From assembly GCA_016929555.1 (NCBI GenBank), contig JAFGIO010000069.1, forward strand, positions 1-48,085: a stretch of 48,085 nt of DNA, given 5' to 3'. The translations under genes and the position numbers were made by a program. Shown piece after piece: positions 1 to 9,430 of the stretch. Below the pieces are notes generated by a model, which saw only the letters and a list, made by a program, of their open reading frames with translations, did no database searches and was not told the DNA's origin. The stretch's first letter is position 1. Each line of letters opens with the position of its first letter. This DNA is from Deltaproteobacteria bacterium. Its GTDB lineage: Bacteria > Desulfobacterota > Syntrophia > Syntrophales > JAFGIO01.

Positions 1-981
1 AATGTTAATCATATCGAAAGAGTTTATGTCCAAGCCGCCAAGTGGATCAGGGATAGAACCTCTCCATCGGAACGGATTGCAGCTTTCGATATCGGCATCC
101 TAAAGTATATCTCGAACCGCCGAATCCTCGACTTGGGGGGGCTGGTAGATCCGAAGGTCCATCCCTCATTGGTGCGTCGCGATTGCGGTGAATATTTGCA
201 GCGATATGATGCCGACTATATTCTTTATTCGCGCTTTCCCGATTGCGATTTTATGACCGGAATTTATCTTTCCGAGTACGGCAAGAAAAATCTACTGAAA
301 CAAAAACGGATAGCTGCATTCAGCACCGATTATTTTGTGACTCCCACGATCGTGCAATCGTTTCAGCTCGACATCTTTCGAATCGAAGCCTGGCTAAGGC
401 GGAATCCCGAGGGGATAAGAGAGCAGTTCACGGCAGAGGAAGCCCGCTGCGATTTTCCGGTGCATCAGGTTTATCGGGGAGAGGTTGAACTTTTGGGATA
501 TGACCTTGACCGGCCCGATTTAGAGGTGGTGAAGGGCGTGCCCCAAGCGGTCAATCTTACTTTTTATTGGCGCAAGGTCGTCTCTTCAAACAACAAATAT
601 TTCGTAAGAACAACCCTTTCCAATCCGGCAACCCGCCAGGTGATTATGGAGAAATATCATTTACCCACCCATGACATCTATCCCATGCCTCTCTGGAACT
701 GCCAGGAAATCGTGAAAGAGCATCACTTGATCTGGGTGCCCGACGCAGCGGCGCCGGGCACATACGACATCAGGGTCGGCCTAGTGAGCGCTGATGAATT
801 ACCGGATGCCAAGAAAAATGCCAAGGGCGTATTTTCGTTCCTGAAAGAACTCTTCGGTATGGATTTCGCCATCTTCCCTGTAGATGAAAGCGTGGGCCAA
901 GATGCCCTTGTCGGCAAGTTCAGGATTCGATCATCGGTTCTGGAACCGATCCGGTTTTTAAACAAGGGCTCCGAGTGGTAG
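1..981 (+). CDS. Membrane glycosyltransferase (GT39/ArnT-like), C-terminal part
   Basis: The frame is open from base 1, so this is the 3' part of a larger gene; the listed TTG start at 133 is internal. The first visible residues (ERVYVQAAKWIRDRT, then FDIGILKYISNRRILDLGGL) match the periplasmic region that follows the membrane helices in GT39-type polyprenyl-phosphate-sugar glycosyltransferases. The rest is a soluble beta-rich tail (LLGYDL near ORF residue 118, later APGTYDIRVGL) often found on such proteins. The catalytic N-terminal helices lie outside the window, so donor and acceptor cannot be inferred. It is convergent with the UbiA-family gene, 89 bases away, with no obvious terminator between them. 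Confidence 0.75.
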   Translation, partial: NVNHIERVYVQAAKWIRDRTSPSERIAAFDIGILKYISNRRILDLGGLVDPKVHPSLVRRDCGEYLQRYDADYILYSRFPDCDFMTGIYLSEYGKKNLLKQKRIAAFSTDYFVTPTIVQSFQLDIFRIEAWLRRNPEGIREQFTAEEARCDFPVHQVYRGEVELLGYDLDRPDLEVVKGVPQAVNLTFYWRKVVSSNNKYFVRTTLSNPATRQVIMEKYHLPTHDIYPMPLWNCQEIVKEHHLIWVPDAAAPGTYDIRVGLVSADELPDAKKNAKGVFSFLKELFGMDFAIFPVDESVGQDALVGKFRIRSSVLEPIRFLNKGSEW

Positions 982-1070
982 AAACAGAATGAATGCGAAC
1001 CTTCCCGTATTTCTCAGCGAACCCTTCACCTTGATACGACCCCTATCGTTGCTCAAATGTCTTTTGACGA

Positions 1071-1937
1071 TCACATATAGATCAAGAAAGCAAAGGAAAT
1101 AATCCAGCCTGCAATAGACATTTGGATAAAGGGATCCTTCATGAGAATCTCCGCTGGACTGCCGCTATTTTCTTCCAGCATGGCAATCTGAAGATAGCGC
1201 ATCACGCCTGTTAGGACGAAAATGGAAGTGATGTAGAGCTTGTCGGTCTTGAACTTGGCGATGATTTCGGGTGAAACGGTGTACATGAGATAGGCAACCA
1301 AAACCACCGCCGCCATGATCATCATGGAGGCGTCAATAAAGCGAAGATTATAGCCATCGATGGATTTACGGGGCCTGTGATTCTTTTCCAGAAAGATGAG
1401 CACATCATCCCGCCTTTTTCCAAGCGACAGAAAAAGCGCCAGCAGGAACGTCATGATCACGATCCACATGTAGACCGGAACACCCCCCACCGCGCCGCCC
1501 ACGAAAATCCGGATAACGAAACACGCGGCGACGATCATGACATCCAAAATCGGCACATGTTTTAACTTCACGCTGTAAGCCAGATTCAGGGATATGTAGA
1601 GTAGGCACAGGTAAAACATCTGTATAGAAAGGACATAGGCCAGGGATAACCCAAACACAAGGAGGCATGCCATCAACCCAATGGCCGATCCCTTCGTTAT
1701 CCTTCCTGCCGGAAGGGGGCGGTATTTCTTTTTCGGATGCTGGCTGTCCTCAATGAGGTCGTGAAGATCGTTGAAGATATAGACTGCGCTGGCCAATAAG
1801 CAAAAACCAAGGAAAGCAAGAGATACCTTGAACAACCGTTCGGGTTCTTGCAGACGCAGGGCAAAGAACAAAGGAAGGAAGATAAATAGATTCTTCGTGT
1901 ACTGGGGAAGGCGGATAAGGGCGATATAGTCTTTCAT
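1071..1937 (-). CDS. UbiA-family prenyltransferase, like decaprenyl-phosphate phosphoribosyltransferase
   Basis: This integral membrane protein of 288 residues has about eight hydrophobic segments. The first Asp-rich motif is NDLHDLIEDSQHPKKKYRP (about residues 56-74). The HP-K-RP extension is typical of the branch that transfers phosphoribose from PRPP to polyprenyl phosphate (DPPR synthase, Rv3806c-like) rather than quinone prenyltransferases. A second polar segment follows in the middle of the protein (GYNLRFIDASMM). The expected product is polyprenyl-phosphoryl-ribose-5-phosphate, a precursor of lipid-linked pentose donors. Its ATG overlaps the TGA of the small upstream ORF (ATGA), and an epimerase lies just beyond, so the three are probably one transcript. 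Family assignment is firm and the substrate is inferred. Confidence 0.85.
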   Translation of the reverse strand: MKDYIALIRLPQYTKNLFIFLPLFFALRLQEPERLFKVSLAFLGFCLLASAVYIFNDLHDLIEDSQHPKKKYRPLPAGRITKGSAIGLMACLLVFGLSLAYVLSIQMFYLCLLYISLNLAYSVKLKHVPILDVMIVAACFVIRIFVGGAVGGVPVYMWIVIMTFLLALFLSLGKRRDDVLIFLEKNHRPRKSIDGYNLRFIDASMMIMAAVVLVAYLMYTVSPEIIAKFKTDKLYITSIFVLTGVMRYLQIAMLEENSGSPAEILMKDPFIQMSIAGWIISFAFLIYM

Positions 1938-2107
1938 GTCCGGAAGGCGAGCCTTTTCAATAATATCGATAACGAGGAAGATCGAAAAACCTCATCCCAA
2001 TTGCTGATGGATGCGTTGATAATGACAATGTGAGGACCCTTCCGGGGGTAACACTTCCATCTATCAAGGATGTCATCGAAATCGAAGTGTGCTGTTTTCT
2101 CCTGCAT
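1934..2107 (-). CDS. Small ORF of 57 residues between epimerase and UbiA-family gene
   Basis: This ORF is too short for the supplied track. It reads ATG to TGA on the minus strand: MQEKTAHFDFDDILDRWK at the start and LLKRLAFRT at the end. It begins 2 bases after the epimerase stop (TAATCATG) and its TGA overlaps the next ATG (ATGA), a coupled arrangement typical of real operon genes. There is no clear Shine-Dalgarno, so translation would depend on coupling. There is no signal peptide or membrane segment. I do not recognise the sequence. It could be a small partner of the prenyltransferase or the remnant of a larger gene. Confidence 0.4.
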   Translation of the reverse strand: MQEKTAHFDFDDILDRWKCYPRKGPHIVIINASISNWDEVFRSSSLSILLKRLAFRT

Positions 2108-2109
2108 GA

Positions 2110-3150
2110 TTAAAAAAAGATCTTGGCAAATTGCAGGATGCCCTGTTTCCAGGGTACACGATGTGATATCCCGGATTGGCCCTTTATCTTATCAATGTTT
2201 TCAAGATACCATCTGAAATTGCGAACGAGCGCATCCTGATTGGAAAATTTAGGCCTGTACCCGAGAACGTTTTCTGCTTTTTCTATGGAGACAAAGGAAT
2301 CTTTCGATGCCGTTTCATAAACCCACTTGTACAGCGGTGAGAGTTTCAGGGATTCCAGAATTCTGAGGACCAGTACTACAGGCGCAGCGGGAAAGGGGAC
2401 TATCTTTTTTCCATACCCTGCGTAATCGAGGACGGCTTGGTAGTCCTCCCCCATCGTCTTGAATTCCTTGGCGCCGATGTTGAAAGTATCGTTTACCTTC
2501 TCTCTTTCCAAGGTCATGCAGAGAAATATTGCTTCACAAAGATCTTCGACATCGAGGAGTTGATAACGATTCTTTCCGTTGCCGATCATGGGAAAGCCGC
2601 GGCCGTCTCTTGCCCAATCGAAAAATAGGGCAAATACCCCCAGTCTTTCCGGACCGACAAAGGATTTTGGCCGTAAAATAGGAATACACATCCCCTTGCA
2701 GCGATACTCCAAACAGGCCTCTTCCGCCATGATTTTCGCCTTTCCGTAAGGGCCTACGCCGTCTAAATTATCGTCTTCGCAAAGCGGGTGATGATCCGGA
2801 ATACCGTAAACGGCCGTCGACGAGATGTAAATAAATCTCTCTACGTGACCTTGGTATGAGGCTTCCAAAAGGTTTTTGGTGCCATTAACAACCGTTGTGA
2901 ATAGGGTTTCCTCCGTGTAGAGAGGCAGTGCGGATGCGGTATGAATGACTGTATCGACACCTTTCAAGATCTCAGGGATTTTAATTTCATCCCTGATATC
3001 GCATTTTACAAAGGTGATTTTGGATGAGGCATCCGGATAGTCGAAATCGGCAATATCAAGGACAACCATATCGAAACGACTCTTTTTCAGGAGATACCGG
3101 ACAAGATTGATACCGAGAAATCCGGAACCGCCGGTGATTAGAACCCTCAA
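2110..3150 (-). CDS. NAD-dependent epimerase/dehydratase (extended SDR)
   Basis: This protein of 346 residues has the nucleotide-binding motif GGSGFLG at residues 7-13 and the catalytic YGKAK (YxxxK) with an upstream SS(T)AVYG segment. These define an extended short-chain dehydrogenase acting on nucleotide sugars or related substrates in the cytoplasm. The start is TTG at 3150, chosen because GGAGGAG sits 5 bases upstream and the Rossmann motif follows at once. The next genes are the 57-residue ORF and the UbiA-family enzyme, so it may supply or modify the sugar of a lipid-linked donor. The substrate cannot be read from sequence. Confidence 0.8.
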   Translation of the reverse strand: MRVLITGGSGFLGINLVRYLLKKSRFDMVVLDIADFDYPDASSKITFVKCDIRDEIKIPEILKGVDTVIHTASALPLYTEETLFTTVVNGTKNLLEASYQGHVERFIYISSTAVYGIPDHHPLCEDDNLDGVGPYGKAKIMAEEACLEYRCKGMCIPILRPKSFVGPERLGVFALFFDWARDGRGFPMIGNGKNRYQLLDVEDLCEAIFLCMTLEREKVNDTFNIGAKEFKTMGEDYQAVLDYAGYGKKIVPFPAAPVVLVLRILESLKLSPLYKWVYETASKDSFVSIEKAENVLGYRPKFSNQDALVRNFRWYLENIDKIKGQSGISHRVPWKQGILQFAKIFF

Positions 3151-3691
3151 ATTTTCTCCTCCACCCTGATCCTAGGCATCATAAACTTTCCATAATCACT
3201 GCGTCGAGCAAACCGGCCTCTTCCGAGACCTCACCTCGGGTTGACGGTTTTTCCCTCTGTTTACCGAATCGTTTCACGGTAGTGACGCGGCAGCTCGAAA
3301 ATCGCCCCCGCAATCTTGCATGGTTTGTGAAATCAGTCAATAGCGATTCTCGCAGCCAGATCAGCGCCTTATCACGGGGCAACTTCTCTTGGGCTACTCA
3401 GGAGGGGAGTGCCGTTCGTTCAGCAACTTGTGGAAATGCGGGTGTCTTCTGTGCTATCTTCATATCAGCGGTTGGGGGGAAAGCACCGGCCGTTGCGCGG
3501 TCGCAGTTCTAGGTACTCATCATGATGGTACCGCACCTGTAAATGCTCGATGTCAGCGAGTGTATCCATCCCGTTGATCGGATCATGCCGCCGGATTCAA
3601 CTCCACCACCGGAAACAGAGGCTGGCCATGCTGCGGGTAACGTGATGTTGCATCGTTGTCGGGATCAAAGAACCTAACTGCATACTAAAGA
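3151..3691. other. Intergenic stretch with no supported gene
   Basis: These 541 bases separate the divergent epimerase genes. Short ORFs exist on both strands (up to 76 residues), but none has a plausible ribosome binding site, recognisable motif or protein-like composition. I saw no tRNA, no convincing promoter and no long repeat. It could be an eroded gene or a scar, which I cannot show. Confidence 0.5.
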
Positions 3692-4789
3692 ATGAACGAC
3701 ATGCAATCTCACTCGCCGTCGGCCAATCACGCCTCTCTTCTCTTTGTTCACAATTCACAATCCAATATCTCCCTGAAGGGTTATCCTTTGACATCGACCG
3801 CCGATGCCGGCACGACGTCCGCAACGAAGTGCCACAGGATCCTGCTCACCGGGGCCGGCGGCTGTCTCGGAGGTTACCTCCTCGAGGAGTTCATGAATGA
3901 AAGCCCAGAGCATCTGGTTCTCCTGCTGCGTGATCCCGATAAAATCCGGATCGGTTCCACCTGGCGGGAGCGGCTGACGATCATCAGGGGGGATCTCAAC
4001 GAACTCGATCCTGTGCTGCCCCAGATTGAAAACATCGACCAGGCTGTATTGGCAGCCGCCTGTTGGGGGGGGTCGGAAACCTTTCCGGTCAATGTCATGG
4101 CCAATCTCAGACTGACCATCCATCTCGCCGCCCGGGGCTGCTGCCGCATCATCTATCTGTCCACGGCCAGCGTTCTGGATCGTGAAGGCAACCTTCTTCC
4201 GGCAGCCAGGGATCTCGGCTCGGAATACATCAGATCCAAGTACAGACTGGTCGAAGTCATGGAGAACCTGGAATTCCTTCAAAAAACAGAAATCATAGGC
4301 CTTTTCCCCACCCTGATCCTCGGCGGCGGGCCGGGCAAACCCTATTCCCACTTTGCCCGGCTCTTACAGCGGACCTTGCCTTGGGCCTGGCTGTGGCCTT
4401 TCTTGCGGGCCGAGGGCGCCTTTCACTTCATTCACGGTCTGGACATCGCCCGAATCGTACGCCACCTGACAGAGTCACCCCTCGCACCTGCCGAATCACC
4501 CCGGCGCATCGTGCTCGGCAACCCCGTCCTGAGCGTCAATGAATTTATCGGCGAATTCTCCGCTTATCTGGGTAAAAAGGCGTTTTTCCAGGTCAACCTG
4601 AAATCCTGTCTGATTGAAGCACTGATCAAAATCTTCCGCATCCGGCTTTCGCCCTGGGATCGTTACTGCCTGGAAAAACGCGACCTTTCTTTCCAGAACG
4701 CGGTCAACCCGTCCGCCTTCGGTCTGCCGGTTTATTGTCCGAATCCGGCCGCCGGTTTGGCCGCTATCGACATCAAGGCCGAACAATGA
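3692..4789 (+). CDS. NAD-dependent epimerase/dehydratase family protein
   Basis: This extended-SDR protein has 365 residues. The Rossmann motif is TGAGGCLGG near residue 53, and the catalytic tetrad region gives YLSTASV followed by YIRSK (YxxxK). The first 45 residues before the beta-strand RILLTGAGG are low in structure, and no strong Shine-Dalgarno precedes the ATG at 3692, so the true start may be further in. It is the only plus-strand gene between two minus-strand envelope clusters. A nucleotide-sugar or lipid-linked-sugar role is likely from context. The substrate is unknown. Confidence 0.75.
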   Translation: MNDMQSHSPSANHASLLFVHNSQSNISLKGYPLTSTADAGTTSATKCHRILLTGAGGCLGGYLLEEFMNESPEHLVLLLRDPDKIRIGSTWRERLTIIRGDLNELDPVLPQIENIDQAVLAAACWGGSETFPVNVMANLRLTIHLAARGCCRIIYLSTASVLDREGNLLPAARDLGSEYIRSKYRLVEVMENLEFLQKTEIIGLFPTLILGGGPGKPYSHFARLLQRTLPWAWLWPFLRAEGAFHFIHGLDIARIVRHLTESPLAPAESPRRIVLGNPVLSVNEFIGEFSAYLGKKAFFQVNLKSCLIEALIKIFRIRLSPWDRYCLEKRDLSFQNAVNPSAFGLPVYCPNPAAGLAAIDIKAEQ

Positions 4790-4942
4790 CATTAAAGATC
4801 AAGCGGGTCAACAAGCCCCAACAAATCGGCAATGACCGCATTCCCCCTTCTGCCAACTCCCATACCTTTCGGATAATAAACCCCCCAAAGCCTTTTTGTT
4901 TTCACCTCCAGCCAGAAATGGATCCCCGTGGAAAAAGATCGT

Positions 4943-6730
4943 TCAGTCCGGTACAGGGGGGAGCGGTTCTTTTGTTGGTCGACGGAAATGCCTTATCAAA
5001 TAACCATCCACTGCTTTCGTTTTCTGTTCCATCGGAAGAAAACCAAATCTTCTCATTAAGTTCGGTAAACCCGGATCCAGCACGTCAAAATTAAGCGCCC
5101 AGAAATCTAAAGGCCCGTCCATTGTTTTCAGAATCCTTTTGAATTCCGAATAATCCGGAAGATCGTCCTTGACACCCGTAACCAGCAGATAACGTGGTGG
5201 ACAATCCATATTGCCCCGGGTTCGCTCCTTTTCAAGGGCCCAAGCCAGTGACTGCAACTCGGCGACCTGACACCAGGTGTGACGATGGCCGACTGCAACG
5301 ACTATTGGCGCCCGAGACACGGTACCGATTATCCGGGCCACAATGTCGGGTTGCTGGCTTTTTGAGTAACCGAAATCGAGAGCCACAGTAAAGCCTCCCA
5401 GCAACCCCATCAGACCGATCAGCGCCATTTGCCTTCTTAGCCCTGCAGCCGACATTGATGGGTTTTCCACCCAGGAAGCGATCGCACCTGAAGCCCAAAG
5501 CAAGACCACTGGGAAAAAAAAGAAACCATAGCGCAAAGCTGCGGTTAAAAACCTGCCGGTCAGATAAGTGATTCCAAGTAAAATGAGCAGACTAAACATC
5601 AAAATCCAGAGCAATACAGAACCCGTTCTTCTCCGGGAATCGTCACCGGCGAGCCGGGCATAGCCCCGTCGAAAGAAGAGGACCGTCCAGAGAAAAAACG
5701 GAAATACCAGCAAGAAGGACAGCACCGGTATCCAGGGTGGCACGTTCTGCACCGGGAGTAAAAAGAAAAAGGTTATTAAGATGGCCATCAGTTCGGGAAT
5801 GGGATCGATAAAATAATGCCAGTCCGATAGAGTTCGTTGCAGCCATCGTGACATTTCGTGGCCGGGCAGAGCAGCCAGAACCGGTACGAGGGGTGCCAGG
5901 ACCATCAGGGTCACACCGGCATAAATGATCATTCTCAGGCGTACCTGCCGCGTCCAGGGCTGACCGTTCCGATGGTTGATAACCGCGTCGACCATCAGGG
6001 CCGTGACTTGGGCGAACAGGGCCAGGATGTGAAAGTAATGGGTCGCCAGCCCCAGGGCATTGCTCGTCATCCAGGCGGCAAAGAGCCAGACCGGGGGAGT
6101 CCGCCCGGCGCGCAGGCGACGCAGGGCAATCAGGAAGAAACCCAGTGAAAAAGCGATCCATATGACCGCCAGGTAATACATCCGTGTTTCCTGAAAAAGA
6201 TAGACACCAAAAGGAGATACGGCCATGAACCAAGCCGCGGCCAAAGCCGCCCAAGGGGAATGAAAGGACACCCAACCCAGCCAGGCCATAACGGCGACGG
6301 CAATGATCCCCATCGCGGCTCCCAGCGAACGCATCTGCCGGGCGCTGACGTATTCGTTTTCATCGGGAGCGAATACCTTAAGCCATAGGTTCAGGATGCC
6401 AAAATGCAGAGGCGGATGAACATCCTCGGCTACAACCGTGGCAATGACATCCAAAAATCCGGTCGTAGATCCCCCGCGCATTGGGGTCATCAAACGCTGA
6501 AAATCAATGGTCTCATTGACCGGAATAGCGCTAAAACCACGGCCCTGGGCCAGGCCGAGTGTGCCGAATTCATCGGTCCACAATGGCTTCCCCCCCAGAT
6601 TTAAAAAACGCAGGCCGCAGGCGAGAAAGATGCAAAGCAGCAGAAACAGTCCGTGTTTCCATACCGGCTTCGTTCGATCACCAACTGTCTCGGCTGAGGG
6701 ATCTTTCTTTCTTTGCATCATGAGGGGCAT
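4943..6730 (-). CDS. Membrane glycosyltransferase, GT39/PMT family (ArnT-like)
   Basis: This predicted inner-membrane glycosyltransferase has about eleven hydrophobic helices and a soluble C-terminal part. The catalytic loop motif LWTDEFGTL follows the first helix and contains the D-E pair typical of GT39/PMT_2 enzymes. HPPLHFGILNLWLKV and QETRMYYL are also family-typical. Such enzymes take sugar from a polyprenyl-phosphate donor and add it to a lipid or glycan on the periplasmic side. The track starts at 6847, but that overlaps the upstream GT2 gene by 98 bases. I prefer the ATG at 6730, which gives 595 residues and begins MPLMMQRKK, 19 bases after the GT2 stop. It is last in the eight-gene cluster. 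Donor and acceptor are unknown. Confidence 0.85.
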   Translation of the reverse strand: MPLMMQRKKDPSAETVGDRTKPVWKHGLFLLLCIFLACGLRFLNLGGKPLWTDEFGTLGLAQGRGFSAIPVNETIDFQRLMTPMRGGSTTGFLDVIATVVAEDVHPPLHFGILNLWLKVFAPDENEYVSARQMRSLGAAMGIIAVAVMAWLGWVSFHSPWAALAAAWFMAVSPFGVYLFQETRMYYLAVIWIAFSLGFFLIALRRLRAGRTPPVWLFAAWMTSNALGLATHYFHILALFAQVTALMVDAVINHRNGQPWTRQVRLRMIIYAGVTLMVLAPLVPVLAALPGHEMSRWLQRTLSDWHYFIDPIPELMAILITFFFLLPVQNVPPWIPVLSFLLVFPFFLWTVLFFRRGYARLAGDDSRRRTGSVLLWILMFSLLILLGITYLTGRFLTAALRYGFFFFPVVLLWASGAIASWVENPSMSAAGLRRQMALIGLMGLLGGFTVALDFGYSKSQQPDIVARIIGTVSRAPIVVAVGHRHTWCQVAELQSLAWALEKERTRGNMDCPPRYLLVTGVKDDLPDYSEFKRILKTMDGPLDFWALNFDVLDPGLPNLMRRFGFLPMEQKTKAVDGYLIRHFRRPTKEPLPPVPD

Positions 6731-6749
6731 ACCGAATTTTCCAGAAAAG

Positions 6750-7712
6750 TCAAGAATAACGGCTGGATCGGGTTTTTTCCGCCAGATCCCGTCTCCTCTC
6801 CGGACCGAGATCCTGCCAGACACGACGTCCCGCTGAGACTTCGACATGGTTTAACAGCAGCCATTTCCAGAAAGCGGAAGGCGGTTCCAAGCCGCTCTCC
6901 CGGGCTCTGTTTAGACGGGTTTCGAGTCCCAGCAAGCGGTCGAGAATGGCATCTATCCGCCTGATCGTGGCCAGTTGTTTGGTCTGCAGACCGACCGCCA
7001 GTTGCGGATGCTTGGCGTAAAAGAGCGCTCCATTGGCCCCGCGGCTTTCTTCACGGCGGCAATTTAGAAAGAAATCACGCCGGACCGAATCGGGCTTGTA
7101 GTGATAGATCGGTGCCCGCCAGTCATAGTACCGGCGCGTTCCCATCCCGGCCAGACGGAAATAGAGTTCGGGATCTCCCCAGCCATAGCATTGGAAATCC
7201 TCATCGAAACCGCCTGCGGCAACAACGAGTTGCCTTTCGACCGACGCATTGCCGGTAGGGAACGGATTGAAATGTCGCCCAAGGAGCATTCCACTGGTTG
7301 GATATCGTTCTTCCGGAGGCTTGCTCACTTCGACGATCGGCCCGCTGACGACCGCCCGTCGATGGCGTGCATGAACGGCCAGATGCCTCTCGAGAAAATC
7401 GGGACGTACCAGGGAATCATCATCAACGAAAACGAGCACCCGGCCTTCAGCCAGCGTTAAAGCGAGATTTCGGGCCGCCGGTGCACTGGAGCGCTTTTCC
7501 AGGCGGCAATAGATGAGATTGGGAGCACTGAACGCCCGCACAACCCGGGCCGTGTCGTCCTGCGAAGCGTCATCGACAACGACGATCTGGTAATCTCCAG
7601 CGGCCACGGTCTGATCCAGAAAGCGCGGCAGCGAGAGCCGCAGCACATCGGCACGATTGCGGGTCGGCAATATCAGGCTGGCGCCAATTCTGTCTCTTCC
7701 TGCTCTCTGCAT
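6750..7712 (-). CDS. GT2-family glycosyltransferase
   Basis: This protein of 320 residues begins with the GT-A fold strand ASLILPTRNRADVL. It has VVVDDASQDDT and the metal-binding FVDDDS, then a second-domain pattern GGFDEDFQCYGWGDPEL that resembles the Glyco_transf_7C/GT27-like segment. It is an inverting nucleotide-sugar-dependent transferase, expected at the cytoplasmic face. Its first 40 bases overlap the 3' end of the ABC exporter gene. No later start keeps the first beta strand, so the overlap is probably real. The sugar is unknown. Confidence 0.85.
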   Translation of the reverse strand: MQRAGRDRIGASLILPTRNRADVLRLSLPRFLDQTVAAGDYQIVVVDDASQDDTARVVRAFSAPNLIYCRLEKRSSAPAARNLALTLAEGRVLVFVDDDSLVRPDFLERHLAVHARHRRAVVSGPIVEVSKPPEERYPTSGMLLGRHFNPFPTGNASVERQLVVAAGGFDEDFQCYGWGDPELYFRLAGMGTRRYYDWRAPIYHYKPDSVRRDFFLNCRREESRGANGALFYAKHPQLAVGLQTKQLATIRRIDAILDRLLGLETRLNRARESGLEPPSAFWKWLLLNHVEVSAGRRVWQDLGPERRRDLAEKTRSSRYS

Positions 7713-9430
7713 AATTGCTCACGGTACAGCCGGTAATACAATCCGCCCGATTGATAAAGCTCCCGGTGACTTCCCTCTTCGACAATACGGCCGGCATCGA
7801 TTACCACAATACGGTCGACAGCGTGCACCGTTGCCAGGCGATGAGCGACGATCAGGGCGGTGCGGCCCTGCCAGGCACGCTGCAGGGCCTCGCGCACCAG
7901 ACGTTCCGATTCGGCGTCGAGAGCCGAGGTCGGTTCGTCCAGCAGCAGAATGCGCGGATCCCGCAAAAAAATCCGCGCAATGGCGATGCGCTGGCGTTGT
8001 CCCACCGAAAGGTTGGCCCCGCGCGGCTCGATGCGGGCCAGGTAGCCGTCCAATAATTTGTCTGCGAATTCAGCAACGTGGGCCGCTTCAGCCGCCCGGC
8101 GTACTTCCTCCAGGGAAGCCTCCGGCGCACCGAAACGCAGGTTATCCAGAAGGGTGCCGGCAAAAATGATCGGCTCCTGGTAAACTTCGCCGATCACCTG
8201 GCGGAGATCCCTCAGTTTCAAATCGGAGACATCCAAGCCATCAACCAGCAAAGTGCCGGAATCGGGAACGAGAAAACGGGGAATGAAATCGAGAATGGTC
8301 GACTTACCGCCGCCGCTCGGTCCGACCAAGGCCACTTTTTCGCCGGCCGAAATTCGCATGCTGAAATGCCTCATCGAAAAATTACTGCCCGGGTAAGAGA
8401 AGTTGATCCCGTCGAATTCTATCTCGCCCCGGGCCAACTCCGGAGACAGTCTCTTCCGGCCTTCTTTCTCCGGCGGAAGCAAGTGAATGCGGTTGAATCG
8501 ATCCATGACCGCGAAAAGCTGCATCAGCCTGCCCATGGAATGGCTTGCCTCCTGCGCCGGTGAGTAAGCCAGAGCGGCGCATGCCATAAACGATGTCAGG
8601 ACTTCCAGGGTAATGATTCCCTGTTGCAGAAACAGCGCGCTCAGAAAGATAAGAACGGTGATTCCGGCCCCGGCGGCCAGGGTTACAGCCACGGGATGGA
8701 AGGCGTCCATTTTTTCATAATCCAGTTGCACCCGCAGAGCCTCGGCGTTGAGGGCGTCGAAACGAACAGCTACATCCGACTCCCGGTTGCAGGACTTGAT
8801 CTCCTTCAATCCGCCGAGCATTTCCGTCACTTCGGCGACCAATGTGGCGAGCTGTTCCTGGGTACTGTGAGAAACCCCGTGGAGCTTGCGACCGAAATAC
8901 GAAGTGACCAGGACCAAGGGACTGATCAGCACCATAGCACAGAGAAAGAGCGGCCAGGTGTACCAGGCCATGGCTGCACCGAACACCACCAGCAGGATCA
9001 GCGCCGGAGCAAAAACGGAGACGACCCGGGTAAGTGCCTCCTGGAAAACCTGCAGGTCATTGGAAAAGCTGGAAACCAGTTCTCCTCCTCCGGCATCCGC
9101 CGCAGTGCGTGGTGAAACACCAAGGATATGGCGGAAAAGACGGATCCGGGTTGTACTGGTTATCTTCTGGCTTAAACTGATCATCAGATAGGTTCTGCCG
9201 AATGAAAAAAGCGCCCCTGCCGTGAAGAGGACCAGACCCAATGCCAAATGACGGGCCAGAACAGCTATGTCGAGACCGGGAAAGACCACGGCTACCAAAT
9301 GCCCTGCCCATACCGGTATGAGCAGGAAAAGTCCGGCAGAGACTGCGGTACAGAAAATGGCCCCGGCGAAGGCGGTCCGGTGCGACCACAACTCCCGCCA
9401 AAGCCACCCAAGGTGTCTTGAAGTGTTCAT
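7673..9430 (-). CDS. MsbA-type lipid/glycolipid ABC exporter, fused TMD-NBD
   Basis: This half-transporter has 585 residues and would work as a homodimer. Residues 1-310 hold six membrane helices, and the nucleotide-binding domain follows. Walker A is GPSGGGKST (about 370), the signature is LSVGQ (about 475, a variant of LSGGQ), Walker B is ILLLDEPTSALD and the H-loop is IVAHRLAT. The fold and length match MsbA and other lipid flippases. The gene lies between glycosyltransferases, and its ATG immediately follows the TAA of the LpxB-like gene. The likely job is flipping the glycolipid built by the neighbours across the inner membrane. The substrate is inferred from context only. Confidence 0.88.
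   Translation of the reverse strand: MNTSRHLGWLWRELWSHRTAFAGAIFCTAVSAGLFLLIPVWAGHLVAVVFPGLDIAVLARHLALGLVLFTAGALFSFGRTYLMISLSQKITSTTRIRLFRHILGVSPRTAADAGGGELVSSFSNDLQVFQEALTRVVSVFAPALILLVVFGAAMAWYTWPLFLCAMVLISPLVLVTSYFGRKLHGVSHSTQEQLATLVAEVTEMLGGLKEIKSCNRESDVAVRFDALNAEALRVQLDYEKMDAFHPVAVTLAAGAGITVLIFLSALFLQQGIITLEVLTSFMACAALAYSPAQEASHSMGRLMQLFAVMDRFNRIHLLPPEKEGRKRLSPELARGEIEFDGINFSYPGSNFSMRHFSMRISAGEKVALVGPSGGGKSTILDFIPRFLVPDSGTLLVDGLDVSDLKLRDLRQVIGEVYQEPIIFAGTLLDNLRFGAPEASLEEVRRAAEAAHVAEFADKLLDGYLARIEPRGANLSVGQRQRIAIARIFLRDPRILLLDEPTSALDAESERLVREALQRAWQGRTALIVAHRLATVHAVDRIVVIDAGRIVEEGSHRELYQSGGLYYRLYREQLCREQEETELAPA

Noticed and set aside
3179-3577. Short ORFs in the 3.2-3.6 kb gap as transposase remnants
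   Set aside because: No inverted repeats, target duplication or transposase motif could be seen.
4735-5094. ORF of 119 residues on plus strand after the epimerase
   Set aside because: It overlaps the 3' end of the GT39 gene in antisense, has no recognised motif and no RBS. A start overlapping the epimerase stop (ATGA at 4786) was considered, but the product looks random.
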